Shown in pieces: positions 11,245 to 22,329 of a stretch of DNA of 64,000 bases (its first letter is position 1; each line of letters starts with the position of its first letter). Source of the stretch: Proteles cristata cristata (Eukaryota; Chordata; Mammalia; Carnivora; Hyaenidae). The stretch is taken from NCBI GenBank assembly GCA_017311185.1, contig JAESUZ010003165.1, positions 992,001 to 1,056,000 on the forward strand. Direction: 5' to 3'. Below the pieces are notes generated by a model, which was not told the DNA's origin, searched no databases, and was given only the letters and a program-made list of their open reading frames with translations. Position numbers and translations under genes: made by a program.

Positions 11245-11545
11245 ATCCCTCCGCTCCCCTCCAGCCTCGTACTTCCCCTTCACTCCGCTTTCACATCATA
11301 TCACAACTACTCATCACTACTTTTTGCTCTCCTTTCACGACACAACTTACGAGTTACTTTGTCCAAGAAGACTTCCCACGCCTCCCCTGACTACTGTAGG
11401 TGAGGTAGGCATGTGCTCCCTCTATGTCCTGGGCTTTGCCTAGCACGGATCACACTATATGGGAATCGCTTGTTTGTATTTCTTACTCACTAGAGAGGGC
11501 AGAAATTATATCTATTTTGTGTACATTTATATCCTTAGATTAATA
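11245..11545 (+). mobile_element. L2 LINE 3' fragment
   Basis: Pyrimidine-rich strand with aagacttcccacgcctcccc and then tttcttactcactagagagg…gcagaaattatatct, the L2 3' end order (…cactagactgtgagctcc…gcagg…tgtctt). Confidence 0.7.
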
Positions 11546-11552
11546 TCACCTT

Positions 11553-11758
11553 GAATTTTTTAAATGTTATTTTTGAGAGAAAGGGAGACAGAGCATGAAG
11601 GGGAGGGGTAGAGAGGAAGGGGGACACAGAATCCAAAGCAGGCTCCAGGCTCTGAGCTGTCAGCACAGAGCCCAATGCGGGGCTAGAACCCACGAACCAT
11701 GAGATCATGACCTGAGCTGAAGTCAGTTGCTCAACTGACTGACCCACCCAGGTGCCCT
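11553..11758 (-). mobile_element. CAN SINE (SINEC), antisense
   Basis: Poly-T, tttttgagagaaagggagac, through to ccacccaggtgccc. Older subfamily without the tgcc insertion. Confidence 0.93.
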
Positions 11759-11765
11759 ATATCAA

Positions 11766-11999
11766 CTTTTTTTTTTTAACATTTATTTTTATTTATTTTT
11801 TAATTTATTTCTGAGAGAGAGAGAGAGAGACAGCGTGAGCAGGGGAGGGTCAGAGAGAGAGGGAGACAGAATCTGAAACAGGCTCCAGGCTCTGAGCTGG
11901 CAGTCAGCACAAAGACCAACGCGGGGCTCAAACCCACGAACCGTGAGATCATTACCTAAGTCGGACGCTTAACCGACTGAGCCACCCAGGCGCCCCCCC
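11766..11999 (-). mobile_element. CAN SINE (SINEC), antisense, in tandem with the previous copy
   Basis: Poly-T to ccacccaggcgcccccc. It begins a few bases after the preceding SINE ends. Flanks atatcaacttttt and atatcaatttttt are a near-perfect target duplication, so the second copy landed at the edge of the first. Confidence 0.93.
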
Positions 12000-12772
12000 A
12001 TATCAATTTTTTAAATGAATGAATCATGGGCGAAATTATCAAGGTAAACGCCTTCTGTGTTAATCAAGATAAGCTAGGCTATACTACAGTCACAGAAAAT
12101 TTCACCAACTCAGTGGCTTAACAGCACAAAAGTTGACCGCTTGCCGGTGCTACATGTACAGTGCCAGTTTGCTGGGGTTCTCTCCTCCTCACTGTCCCTT
12201 AGGAACTCAGCTGTTGGAAATCGCAAGTGGCATGTGTTTCCAGGGTCACTGCAGGCACAGGGAACCTACAAACCTTGCTCCACTGGCTCTAAAAATGACA
12301 TACATTTGCTCATAAGTCTTTGACAAATCAAGTCATGTAGTCATGCCAACTCCACAACTATATAGTTTGATGAACTTTAGATTGTAAATTGCTAAACAGT
12401 TTTATATGGCTTCTCAGAGCTATTGCGTAATGCTTTCTCAGATTTTGATATTTTAAGTGCTTTTGGTATTCTATCTGGATCTTCTAATTTGCCTGTAAAC
12501 CTAGAGCCAGAATATGGGGCGTACCATAGGGTACAGCAACTGGGGTGTCATCTGGATCCCAACATTCACCTGGTTCTGCCTCCAGGCTCAGAAAAAGTCA
12601 CCAGGGTACAGTAAATTTACGCAGCACAGAATAATAACAGTTTTATTTTTTCGTTCTTTCTGTCTGTGAGCACAAACTAAATGTTGCCAAAGAGAGTAAG
12701 ATTAAAAGTCTCTGTTCCTTTTGTGTGAGATATCCTAATGTTAAAAACAACATGTGGATATTTAATAGCATT
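12000..12772. other. Unassigned DNA, probable ancient repeat at 12080-12350
   Basis: The stretch ccaactcagtggcttaac…cactgcaggcacaggg has the flavour of an old LTR or DNA-transposon relic (cf. …cttagtggcttaaaac…), but I cannot name the family. The remainder is AT-rich with no exon seen. Confidence 0.3.
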
Positions 12773-12775
12773 CTT

Positions 12776-12991
12776 TAAAAATTCTTTTTAATGTTTATTT
12801 ATTTTTGAGAGGGAGAGACAGAGTGCAAGTAGGGGAAGGGTAGAGAGAGAGACACACGCACAGAATCCAAAGCAGTGTCCAGGCTCTGAGCTGTCAGCAG
12901 AGAGCCCGATGTGGGGCTCAACTCATAAACCATGATGATATGACCTGAGCCTAAGTCGAATGCTTAATTGACTGAGCTACCCAGGCTCCCC
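12776..12991 (-). mobile_element. CAN SINE (SINEC), antisense, older
   Basis: taatgtttatttatttttgag through ctgagctacccaggctcccc. CpGs are largely lost. Confidence 0.92.
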
Positions 12992-13192
12992 TCTATATTT
13001 TTGAAATGACTGTTTTAAATACAATCTATAGTTCTCTCTGTTCCTACTTCTGACTCATTGTGCTTAAATTTTCTTTTTTCTGAGCAAAAAGTAAAGCGGG
13101 AAGTCCCAAAGAAAAAAAAATTAAGGAATCGATAAATTAATATAATAATGAGATTTTAAAGTTCTAGGAGACTTTTGAAGTGGTCTAGTTCA

Positions 13193-13413
13193 GGGGCGCC
13201 TGGGTGGCTTAGTCGGTTAAGCGTCCGACTTTCGCTTAGGTCATGATATCGCGGTTCGTGGGTTCGAGCCCCGCGTCGGGCTCTGTGCTGACTGCCAGCT
13301 CGGAGCCTGGAGCCTGTTTCAGAGTCTGTGACTCCCTCTCTCTCTGACCTCCCCTGCTCACCTCTCTCTCTCTCTCTCTCTCCTAGAAATAAATAAAACA
13401 TTAAAAAAAAAAA
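13193..13413 (+). mobile_element. CAN SINE (SINEC), young
   Basis: Near-consensus copy with intact CpGs in gttcgagccccgcgtcgg, the tgactgccagctcgg insertion and the tagaaataaataaaaca tail. Perfect 17-bp target duplication tgaagtggtctagttca (13176-13192 and 13414-13430). Confidence 0.97.
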
Positions 13414-13514
13414 TGAAGTGGTCTAGTTCAGAGAATATCTCAAAAAATGGGTTTACCATGACCCCTGGAGGAAGGCAAAAGATCTTTTAGCCCACTTGTC
13501 AATATTTTTTTCTC

Positions 13515-13621
13515 TTTAAGATTTTATCTTTAAGAAATCTCCACACCCAGTTCGGGGCTTGAACTCACAAACCCAACATCAAGCGTCACATTCTCCACCA
13601 ACTGAGCCAACCAGACACCCC
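13515..13621 (-). mobile_element. Old short CAN SINE, antisense
   Basis: aagattttatctttaagaaatc…cggggcttgaactcacaaac…actgagccaaccagacaccc: the short, older SINEC type. Confidence 0.78.
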
Positions 13622-13809
13622 CATTTCCAATTTCTAATGAAAAGAACTCATTAATGATGAATGGATCAATAAAAATTGAAGTAGAACCATAATTCTAGTC
13701 TTCCTCAAACCAGCAATAAGTAAAAAGGATAAGCTACAGAACATGAATGATTCACCTGTAAGAACTAAAGAAAAGACTTGCTTTGTCAAAATTTCTCAGT
13801 CCACGTATG

Positions 13810-14275
13810 TCAGGATTCTTTATAGAAACAGAACCGACAGGAGATTATCTGTCCATCTGTCTATCTATATAGAATCGGCTCACACAGCATGGAGGCTGAG
13901 AAGCTTCAAGATATGTGGTCAGTAAGCTGGTGACACAGGAGAGCCAATGATGTAAGTTCTAGTCCAAAAGGCAGCAGGCCAGAGACTCAAGAAGAGTCAG
14001 TGTTTCCATTTGACTCTGAAGGAAGAAAAAAAACCTCATGTCCCAGTTCAAAAGCAATCAGGTAAGAGGAGTTCCCTCCTCCTTGCAGAAGGGTCAGCCA
14101 TTTTATTCTATTCAGGCCTTCAACTGATTGGATGAAAGCCACGCACATTAGGAAGGACAATCTGCTTTAATTAGTCTACTGATTGAAAGGTTAATCTCCT
14201 CTAACAACAGTCAAAATAATTTTTACCAAATATCTGGGTCCCCAGTCCTCCATCACAGCCATGAGGTAGGTGGCA
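13810..14275. repeat. Ancient interspersed repeat (LTR or L1M-type; family unresolved)
   Basis: Order of landmarks ctttatagaaacagaaccga, gaatcggctcacacagcatgg, cagtaagctggtgacacagg, ggccttcaactgattggatg and aatatctgggtcccc matches a repeat common in placental mammals (tagagaaacagaacc…ggccttcaactgattggatgag…tgtctgggcacc). I recognise the pattern but cannot fix the family name. Confidence 0.6.
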
Positions 14276-14349
14276 GCTTATAGTAGGTTTCAAAGTCAAG
14301 TTGACCTGACCTGGTTTCCTACCAAAGCAACAATCCCTCAGCAGCACTA

Positions 14350-15225
14350 CTACTGGCTGACCATGTTAGTTTGACCTGAAGGATGTCTCTCTGTAATTTC
14401 AGCCAATTTTCCTACCTCTAGCCCGTGGAAATAATCAGAATAGGTCTACGCTGTATTCCACATACTACTCAAATAAATTAAGACTTTTGTTATAGTCTCC
14501 AAAGTGGCTTTTCCCCCCCAAGTTAATGTTCCTCTAATCCTCCTAATATAGGATTTCTTCATGTACTCTGCTCTGTCAGCTTTCTTAGAACATGATGCCT
14601 TGAACTGAGCACAATTTTCTAAATGTGTCCTACTTCCTTTATGCTAAAAAAAAAAAAAAAAACCCAACAACTTTGAGTCTCTGTTTCTGTTCTTCCCACA
14701 AAACAAAAGGAACTTCTTGTTGACAGAACCATTGAAACCATTATTTATGACTACACTACTAATAAACGAGCCTTTGTATAAGTTGTCCAAATACTTTACA
14801 AAAATGATCCTCTAAACTGGTGTATATGCAATGTGTCATTTTCCTTGAGACACAAATATCACTGGAGGTCACACTATATACCTAACAATCCTAATTTTTT
14901 TTAGATATCCACCTATATCTGCCTTATGACTCACCCCCAACCCAAGAGTAAATCCTGACTGGCCTAAGCCATTTAGGGTATTTCTGGATGGGAGCAATCC
15001 CCCTTGTCGGCAGATTAGTTTAACAGCAGTGGTGTGATGTGGTTCTGGCCAATTAGATGTGTAGGAAAGTCTGTCGGAGTTGCTGCTTGGAAAGATTTCC
15101 TCATTCATAAAAAGAAGACTCCAATAAGTGGCCTTTTTCCTGCCTCTGGATATAATATCTGGATGTATTGCCAGGAACTGCTAGCCACTTTGCTGTCAGC
15201 TGGAAATATCAGAGTGAAGACCTTG
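14350..15225. other. Unassigned DNA
   Basis: Single-copy-looking AT-rich DNA with an A run at about 14646-14663. No exon seen. Confidence 0.35.
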
Positions 15226-15242
15226 AAAGCACCGAAGTCTTT

Positions 15243-15457
15243 TTTTTTTTTAATGTTTTATTTATTTCTAGGAGAGAGAGAGAGACAGAGTGAGCAGGGG
15301 AGGGTCAGAGAGAGAGGGAGTCACAGACTGAAACAGGCTCCAGGCTCTGAGCTGGCAGTCAGCACAGAGCCCGACGCGGGGCTCGAACCCACAAACGTGA
15401 GATCTTGACCTAAGCGAAAGTCAGACGCTTAACCGACTAAGCCACCCAGGCGCCCCA
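15243..15457 (-). mobile_element. CAN SINE (SINEC), young, antisense
   Basis: Poly-T, tttctaggagagagagaga to ccacccaggcgcccc. Perfect 17-bp target duplication aaagcaccgaagtcttt (15226-15242 and 15458-15474). Confidence 0.96.
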
Positions 15458-15474
15458 AAAGCACCGAAGTCTTT

Positions 15475-16215
15475 AATGTCAACCAATCCCTCCTCCATGT
15501 CTTCTGCCCTTCTTCTTTTATCCTTGCAATAATATGAGATCATTAGCTACCTTATTATTTAAGTCAAACTGAGCCAGTGTTTTCTGTTACTTGCAAGCCA
15601 AAGTCACCTTAATTGATGAAATCTGTCCTTGATCATTTCAAAAATGAAGGTATTTCAATTGCAACCCTCGTATTGCAATTGGTGGGAAATCCAAAATCCT
15701 CCCAGTATTTCTTTGAAGTTCTTCAGTCTAACATTCTTCAAGTCCAACTTCTTGATTCTATTGAATTCTTGATTGCTCATCTCTTCTCCTGTGGCAAAGT
15801 GTTTCCTCATGTTCACCCATTCATGGAACATGACTTCTTTTCCTCAATATGAAAAAAATCTATTCAGATCAGACACACAGAGGTGCATGTATATGTGTAC
15901 GGGTGCACACCAACTTTTATTGAAGGTTCAGAATAAGGGAATAGAGTTTACTTTACTCCAGTAAAGCACCTTAAAGTAGATTATTAGAAACTCCTGTTTT
16001 TAAACACCCTAGGCAAATCTGTCTATTGGAAATTTTTACCGATCACCTTCCATAATCAGTTGTCTCTGGTTTCATTCTTGAAGCTAATCTCTTCAGGATG
16101 AAGCACTTTATCACAATTCTCAGGCCTTGTTTTCAAATTAATTTAGTTTCCCACCTACTCAGGGGCTCGGGTTTATTTTTGCATATCAAAACTCATTATA
16201 TGCGCTGCCAAATTA
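15475..16215. other. Unassigned AT-rich DNA
   Basis: No exon or assignable repeat seen. Short open frames are chance. Confidence 0.35.
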
Positions 16216-16235
16216 AGAGCCATCTACTTTGTGTG

Positions 16236-16444
16236 TTTTTTTTTTAATATTTTTATTTATTTCTAGGAGAGAGAGTGAGCAGGGGAGGGTCAGAGAGAGA
16301 GGGAGATACAGACTCTGAGATAGGCTCCAGGCTCTGAGCTGGCAGTCAGCATAGAGCCCGACGCGGGGCTCGAACCCACGAACCGCGAGATCATGACCTA
16401 AGCGAAAGTCGTGCGCTTAACCAACTAAGCCACCCAGGCGCCCC
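16236..16444 (-). mobile_element. CAN SINE (SINEC), young, antisense
   Basis: Poly-T to ccacccaggcgcccc. Flanked by agagccatctactt / agagccatctattt (about 16219 and 16448). Confidence 0.94.
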
Positions 16445-16538
16445 ATGAGAGCCATCTATTTTGGATCTTACCTTTTGGGGGCATAGAAACGTGGGCAGAT
16501 ACTTGGAAATTTCAGTCTTTCTGTTCTTCCTCTTTGAC

Positions 16539-16577
16539 CTCTGTATGTTGGAACTTGTTGAGTATGCTCCATCATTA
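16539..16577 (+). repeat. 39-bp exact direct repeat, copy 1
   Basis: The stretch beginning ctctgtatgttggaacttg and ending ctccatcatta is repeated exactly at 17312-17350. It is not part of any transposon I recognise. Confidence 0.95.
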
Positions 16578-16579
16578 TC

Positions 16580-17985
16580 TGCCAAAGGAAGGAAGCAACA
16601 CAGAGTAATGTTCCTACGGGTACAAATTCTGCCAGTTTATCTTAGAAGAAAGAAACAGCTATGATCACTATGAGTTTTAAATGACATCCCCTTGTGTATC
16701 CCATGATATACAAGAATGCTAATCCAATGAGTGTGCTAAAATACTTGCAACGTGAATCTTCTCAGAAAGTTTGAATCTTTTTGTGTTGCTACAGACCTCT
16801 ACAGCAGGGACATTCCTCATTTTATCACCAGTTTCTGTTCATGGTAAAACTTTTAATAAAATAAAACTTGCTATTAAAACATCTTAGACATGTATTGTCT
16901 ACCTACGTCTCAGCAAGTCTCTTAGGTATCAGGCAAACCAAGCTGTGTCACTGTTTTTGCTTCCGTGGGGTATTGGCTGGGTTGGACTGGAATGTGTTAA
17001 CTTTCCAGCAGTAGCAGGTTGGTGAATGTTCAGGGAGAGACTGTTGGCTTAGTCAGTGTTAAATTCAACCATGTCTCTCCAACCAAGTGTTCTCCTAGGG
17101 CTCTTACATCCTTTCTGATTGGTTATCTTTTCGAGTCCTTCTAGCCTGCTTCTAGAAAGGATGAAGGTAGCAGACATGATCCCAGGATAATGACTACTCC
17201 CCCCAAAAATCCCATTAATTACATCTGTGGTTCCAGTTTTCAAAAGTAATCTGCTCTCTTAATCCATTCATTTTTTTCATTCATTCCTTCATTTAATACG
17301 TATTGAGTGTTCTCTGTATGTTGGAACTTGTTGAGTATGCTCCATCATTACTCTCCTTGAAGTTAGAATATTCATGAATATACGTCAAATTCCTGTTATT
17401 TCACATCAGTGTCAATACTATATAGGATTCCACCTAAGTGTCGGCTTAATTTCAATGAGATTCAATGCAACAAAGACCAGTTAGTTCAAAGAAGTTCGGC
17501 CGCTCTTTATAGTTTATTGTTACACTTATTGTCAGTTATTCTTGAACATTCAAAAGAAATTCTGCCATAAGCAGATTTGTTTACTAGTATTCTGTGGCTC
17601 CATAAACCTTTTACAATGTTTTCAAAAAGTAGAGGTGATTTTAGAGCTTCGACTTGAGTATAATTAAACAATGAAATTTGTTCCGTTGCTGATCTCAGTC
17701 TGCCTTCTGTAAATAATGTCAGCTGTAATGTCAGATACTGAGCATGGTCTTGGCATAGAGCTTAGTAATATGCTGCTGGCTCCGAAAACGTAGACAACAT
17801 TTTAGAATTGTGCCTACCCAAAAAGCAATTTCATTTTGCACTTGATTATGTTTGGTTTGAATAATGTTTGCTTATGCAAAACCATACTAACTAAAGCATC
17901 TCTTTCAGAATAGATTCAAACCATGAAACACTATACTTATGAATTAACATACACAGTATTTTGAAGATGAAGTTGCAACCGACCT
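16580..17985. other. Unassigned DNA apart from the 39-bp repeat
   Basis: AT-rich, single-copy appearance. No exon, SINE or LTR seen. Confidence 0.35.
17312..17350 (+). repeat. 39-bp exact direct repeat, copy 2
   Basis: Identical to 16539-16577. It sits straight after cattcattccttcatttaat…tattgagtgtt, a fragment that looks like an L2/MIR tail, so the source is more likely copy 1. Confidence 0.95.
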
Positions 17986-17989
17986 ATTG

Positions 17990-18672
17990 AATTCATTTCC
18001 TCAGGCTGCTGTAACCAAGTACCACAAATTGAGTGGCTTAAGCAAAAGGAATTTGTGTCTCACAATTCTGGAGGCTAGAAGTCTAGTTTAAGGTATGGAC
18101 AGGGTCGGTTCCTTCTGCTAGGACAGGGTTGGGAGGGACAATCTGTTCCACGCTTCCCCTCTGGCTTCTCAGAGAGGGGAGGGTCTGTTGACAATCATGA
18201 GTGATCCTTGGCTTGCAGACGTTATCACCCCATACCTGTCTTCGTCTTCACATGGTGTTCTCTCTGGTGTATGTGTCTGTCCCCAAGTGTTATTCCAAGT
18301 TTATTTATTTATTTGGGCAGGGACAAGTGGGGGAGAGATGGAGAGAGAGAGAATCCCAAGCAGGCTCTGCACTATCAGCTCAGAACCTGAGGTGGGGCTC
18401 GAACTCATGAACTGAGGGATCTGACCTGAGCCAAAATCAAGAGTCAGACACTTAACCGACTGAGCCACCCAGGCACCCCACCCCCCTGTGAAATCTGCCC
18501 TTATTAAAAGGACACCAGCAATATTGGATTAGGGGCTTACACTTCTCCAGTAAGACCTCATTTTAATTGTATCTGCAACAACCCCGTTTCCAAATGAAGT
18601 TACATCCTGCAGTTCTGTGGATTAGGGCTCCCACCTAGGAATCTTGGGGGACACAATTCAACCCATAACATC
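17990..18672 (-). mobile_element. MaLR-type LTR (MLT1-like), interrupted by a SINE
   Basis: caggctgctgtaaccaagta, acaattctggaggctagaag, cttcacatggtgttctctc, then after the SINE gcccttattaaaaggacacc and gacctcattttaa…gggggacacaattcaaccca. This is the complement of a MaLR LTR. No internal retroviral gene is attached, so it is a solo LTR relic. Confidence 0.82.
18298..18480 (-). mobile_element. CAN SINE (SINEC), antisense, inside the LTR
   Basis: gtttatttatttatttgggc through ccacccaggcacccc. It splits the MaLR LTR, so it is younger than the LTR. Confidence 0.92.
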
Positions 18673-18699
18673 TGTAGTTGAAATTCTGTTTTGTAATAA

Positions 18700-18900
18700 T
18701 TGTTCTTCCATTCATTCAACAAATATTGACCATTTGTGTGCCACACTGTGCTAGATATGGGAAATAGCATAATAAATCAGATATAGTCTCTGCCCTCAAA
18801 AAACTCTAGTTCATGGACTTATGCCCCTCTTCACTTCTGAGGGAGTGAAATAAAACTCAAAAGGACTATAAATGGTCATAAGACATGTGGCAAGGTAGCT
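18700..18900 (-). mobile_element. L2 LINE 3' end, antisense
   Basis: ccattcattcaacaaatatt, then tgtgccacactgtgctagat and ctctgccctcaaaaaactct: the complement of the L2 3' terminus, which ends in TGAATGAA repeats. Confidence 0.75.
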
Positions 18901-18929
18901 ATAAACAACACTAATACACACCATGCAGT

Positions 18930-19262
18930 GTCATCATGTGATTTAACCCTTAAAACAACAGTGCAGGGGCACCTGGGTGGCTCAGTTGGTTAGACGTCTG
19001 ACTTGGGCTCAGGTCATGAGCTCATGGTTCATGAGTTCGAGTCCTGTGCTGTCAGCAGAGCCCACTTCAGATCCTCTGTCCCCCGCTCTCTCTGCCTCTC
19101 TGCTACTTGCAAGTGCTCTCTCTCTCTCAAAAACAAAAATTAAAAAAGAAAACACTACAAAGTAGGAACTATATAATCACATCTATTTATAAATGAGGAA
19201 ACTGAGGCTTTGAGAAGTCTAGCAAATGGCAGTGTAAGGATTTAAACCTAAGATGGTCAGGC
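18930..19262 (-). repeat. MIR SINE, antisense, split by a CAN SINE
   Basis: gatttaacccttaaaacaac before and aaatgaggaaactgaggctt after the SINE are consecutive parts of the MIR complement. Confidence 0.7.
18966..19150 (+). mobile_element. CAN SINE (SINEC), inserted in MIR
   Basis: ggggcacctgggtggctcag to the A-rich tail (aaaaacaaaaattaaaaaag). Somewhat shortened between the B box and the CT region. Confidence 0.92.
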
Positions 19263-19317
19263 GCTTGAACTAGCTTCCCCTACTACATAATCAGTACATA
19301 TACATACATCTTGTGTC

Positions 19318-19346
19318 TGTGTGTGGGGGTGGGGTGGGGGTGGGGG
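19318..19346. repeat. GT/GGGGT-rich simple repeat
   Basis: tgtgtgtgggggtggggtgg and following G-rich bases. Could form G-quadruplexes. Confidence 0.75.
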
Positions 19347-19351
19347 TTAGA

Positions 19352-19546
19352 GTTTATGTATTTTGAGAGAGAGAGAGCGAGTGAAAGAGCAGGGGAAGGG
19401 CAGAGAGAGAAAGAGAGGATCCCAAGCAGGCTCCGCACTGTCCGAGCAGAGCCCGATACTTGGCCCCAATTCACAAACCGTGAGGTCATGACCTGAGTCA
19501 AGATCAAGAGTCAGACGCTTAACTGACTGAGCTACTCAGGTGCCCC
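19352..19546 (-). mobile_element. CAN SINE (SINEC), antisense
   Basis: tttatgtattttgagagagag through gagctactcaggtgcccc. Confidence 0.92.
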
Positions 19547-19802
19547 TATATGCATCTGGAAGTGGTGGGAAAAATTGAAACACTGTCTTTCCTTTCATCT
19601 TTGAACAGTATGTAAAGTATTACTTATGGGTAATCCAGGGTAGAGGTGTAATTTCTTCTCTTTCTCTGTTCCTTTCTTTTTAACTTGCCAACATTCACAA
19701 ATTCATTTGTTTCTTTTGTCAGCATTTCTTGCTATGCATCTCACTTTGCCGTTCTTTCCCCTTTCTTTAGGGCTTTTCTTTCTTTCTGTCTTTATTTCTT
19801 TC

Positions 19803-20001
19803 ATAATGTTTATTTATTTTTGAGAGAGAATAGAGTGCGAGCAGAGGAGGGGCAGAGAGAGAGGGTGACACAGAATTTGAAGCAGGCTCCGAGGTCTGAG
19901 CTGTCAGCACAGAGCCTGATGCGGGGCTCAAACTCACGGACTGTTAGATCATGACCTGAACTGAAGTTGGACACTTAACTGACTGAGCCCCCCAGGCGCC
20001 C
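19803..20001 (-). mobile_element. CAN SINE (SINEC), antisense
   Basis: taatgtttatttatttttgag through ctgagccccccaggcgccc. Confidence 0.92.
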
Positions 20002-20002
20002 T

Positions 20003-20940
20003 GAGGACTTCCCTTTCTGCCCAGAAAGTGACTTTGTCCTGCAGAGCCGCAGAGTATATACTAAGCCCAGATTCACTACTGGGAAATGTAGTGGGGAGAT
20101 AATTGGCATACTAGTCTAGGACAAAGAACAGAAAGCATCTTACCTCTTAGAGATAAACCTTTTGGAAAGTGGAGGGATGGGACTAAGTTCTTTCCAGAAC
20201 AGAAAATAATCCTGTTTTCAGGCTGTATCTATTGACCCCACCCCTTCCCCTATCAAAAGCCCAGCATCTTGGTGCTACTGCTGATATTGGTTTCTTAATG
20301 ACCTGGTGACAATAAATAAGAGTTTACTGGCTGATCAGAGGTATACTTTTTCTTTAGGATTTAAGGCAAAACCATAACTCAGCAGTTGCGCCTTCGTGAA
20401 GAAAAACAAAATGTCATAAACTGAGGCCAGCTAGTTCTTAGTGCCGATAAGTTCTCAAAATTAAACTCATAACTAATTAAACAGGTGCCCAGCCATACAT
20501 TCCACTGTCTCTTTTCTAGTAAGTCACACAACACTGAGGGTGAAACTATTCTGTTTGATTATGTAGTACATTGTGAGTAATTAATTACAGGACAAATATC
20601 TAGATTAACTTTATATATATTTTTTTCATTTCTAAAGACTTTACTAGAACCCTTTCTATTATGAAGAAAGCACAGTTCAAAAATAACTCCATTTTAGGGA
20701 CAAGCCTTGCATTTCCAATCTGTTAAATGATGGCAAACTCCAGAGTTACTGTGACTTTTTCCAGAAATGTCTTTTAAAAGCCTAGGTACAAATTATCATT
20801 GGAAGCACAAATCGAAAGAAGGTCAATTCCAGAGCTGTAGAATCATGGTTGTTTCTAAAATCTCTCCCTTGAAACTTTAGTACACACGACCTGTTTACTT
20901 ATCATAACGTTAATTAATTTTCCTACATTACTTGTGTCTT
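20003..20940. other. Unassigned AT-rich DNA
   Basis: No exon or assignable repeat seen. Confidence 0.35.
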
Positions 20941-20944
20941 ACAC

Positions 20945-21235
20945 ACAGTCATTCATGTCTTCTCACCAAACGTGTATTGAGGGTGTACTTCATTTCAGGT
21001 ACTGATCGAAAAGCCAAGGATTCAAGGTGAAGTGAGAGGTAAGAGCATATCTTCAAGGAGCAGATTGACTAATAGGCGAGATAGGGATGTAAATAGGGCA
21101 TTTCAATGCAATGTGGTGTGTAATAGGATACAAGAGCCTGCAGGGAACGCACGAGCCAGAGCCTGAGCCAGGCTGGGAGGCAGGCGGGGTCAGGAAACTG
21201 GTGCAGGAGATGGAAACATTCCAGCTACCTCATGA
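20945..21235 (-). mobile_element. L2 LINE fragment, antisense
   Basis: agtcattcatgtcttctcac, then tgtattgagggtgtacttca, caggtactg, gagcagattgac and aatgtggtgtgtaataggata follow the order of the L2 3' complement. Diverged. Confidence 0.55.
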
Positions 21236-21239
21236 GTAC

Positions 21240-21836
21240 GATCTATTGTCAGAGGTTACTTACAGATCACTACATCTGGTAAAATTCTATTCTGTCAGTG
21301 CCTGAATGTTCCAAATAATAGGTGGCTTTCTTTTGCAAACTCTAAAAAATATATATTATTTTGATGATGGAGAATTCAGCCACGTGTGACTGCCTTAGTC
21401 TTTTCTAGCCCGGTTTATTAACACCAGAGCCATGAAGAAAAAGATGTTGTCAGTGGAGAAAAGTAACAATTGGGCAGGAACATAAATGCTTGAGTTAGAG
21501 AGAAAGAAATATGCTGTACACAGACTTCGCCAGAAAAAGTAGATATGATTCCTTCCCATCTCAGGAGGGCTTGATGCAATGCAGTTTCCAAATGCGTTCC
21601 TTGGGTACTGAATCTGTGTTTTTTCCATCTTTAAGCCCAATCATTCCAGGCTTGAAAGTCAGCCATGTATCTGTCTACCTAAGACCACAGCTTTGGATGA
21701 GCGTGATGATACCGACAATAATTGTACTTGGCAGTTGGAAGTGATGGCCTCATTTCCCTTCCATCTGTAATACAACAGTTACTGAAAAAGTTGTTTAGGA
21801 ACTTTTGAGTCATTTCTTCACATATTATTCATCCTT
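21240..21836. other. Unassigned DNA
   Basis: No exon or assignable repeat seen. Confidence 0.35.
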
Positions 21837-22046
21837 GGGGTGCCTGGGTGGCTCAGTTGGTTGAGTGTCCGACTCTTGATTTCAGCTCATGTCATTACCC
21901 TAGGGTCATGGGATGGAGTCCCGAGTCGGGCTCTGTGCTGAGCATGGAATCTGCTTGGGATTCTCTCTCGCTCAACCTCTACCCCTCTCCCCAACTCATG
22001 CTCTTTCTCTCTAGAATAAAATAATAATAATAATAATAATACATTT
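21837..22046 (+). mobile_element. CAN SINE, older variant with (AAT)n tail
   Basis: ggggtgcctgggtggctcag, then gactcttgatttcagctcat and gagcatggaatctgcttggg. These internal bases match the variant common in caniform carnivores, so this copy probably predates the feliform-specific burst. The tail is (AAT)n at about 22017-22042. Confidence 0.88.
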
Positions 22047-22119
22047 ATAGTGTGCTCCAAAGTCCTCTCCCCTTCCCCCCAGCCCCGGTAAGACCTGCAG
22101 CATAATTTGGCACATAAGT

Positions 22120-22239
22120 CTTTCTTTCTTCCTCTTCTCTTCCTCCTCTTCTTCTTCTTCTTCTTCTTCTCCTCCTCCTCCTCCTCCTCCTCCTCCTCCT
22201 CCTCCTCCTCCTCCTCCTCCTCCTCCTTCTTCTTCTTCT

Positions 22240-22274
<35 letters not shown>

Positions 22275-22317
22275 TTCCTCTTCTTCTTCCTCTTCTTCAT
22301 CATCATCATCATCATCA
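22120..22317. repeat. Long (CTT)n-(CTC)n-(CTT)n-(CAT)n compound microsatellite
   Basis: About 175 bases of uninterrupted C/T on the plus strand, made of blocks of CTT, about 24 CTC units, then CTT/CCT and finally CAT units. The complementary strand is pure purine (GAA/GAG). The Glu/Lys/Ser-rich open frames here are artefacts. Confidence 0.98.
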
Positions 22318-22329
22318 AGGCTTCTTGAA

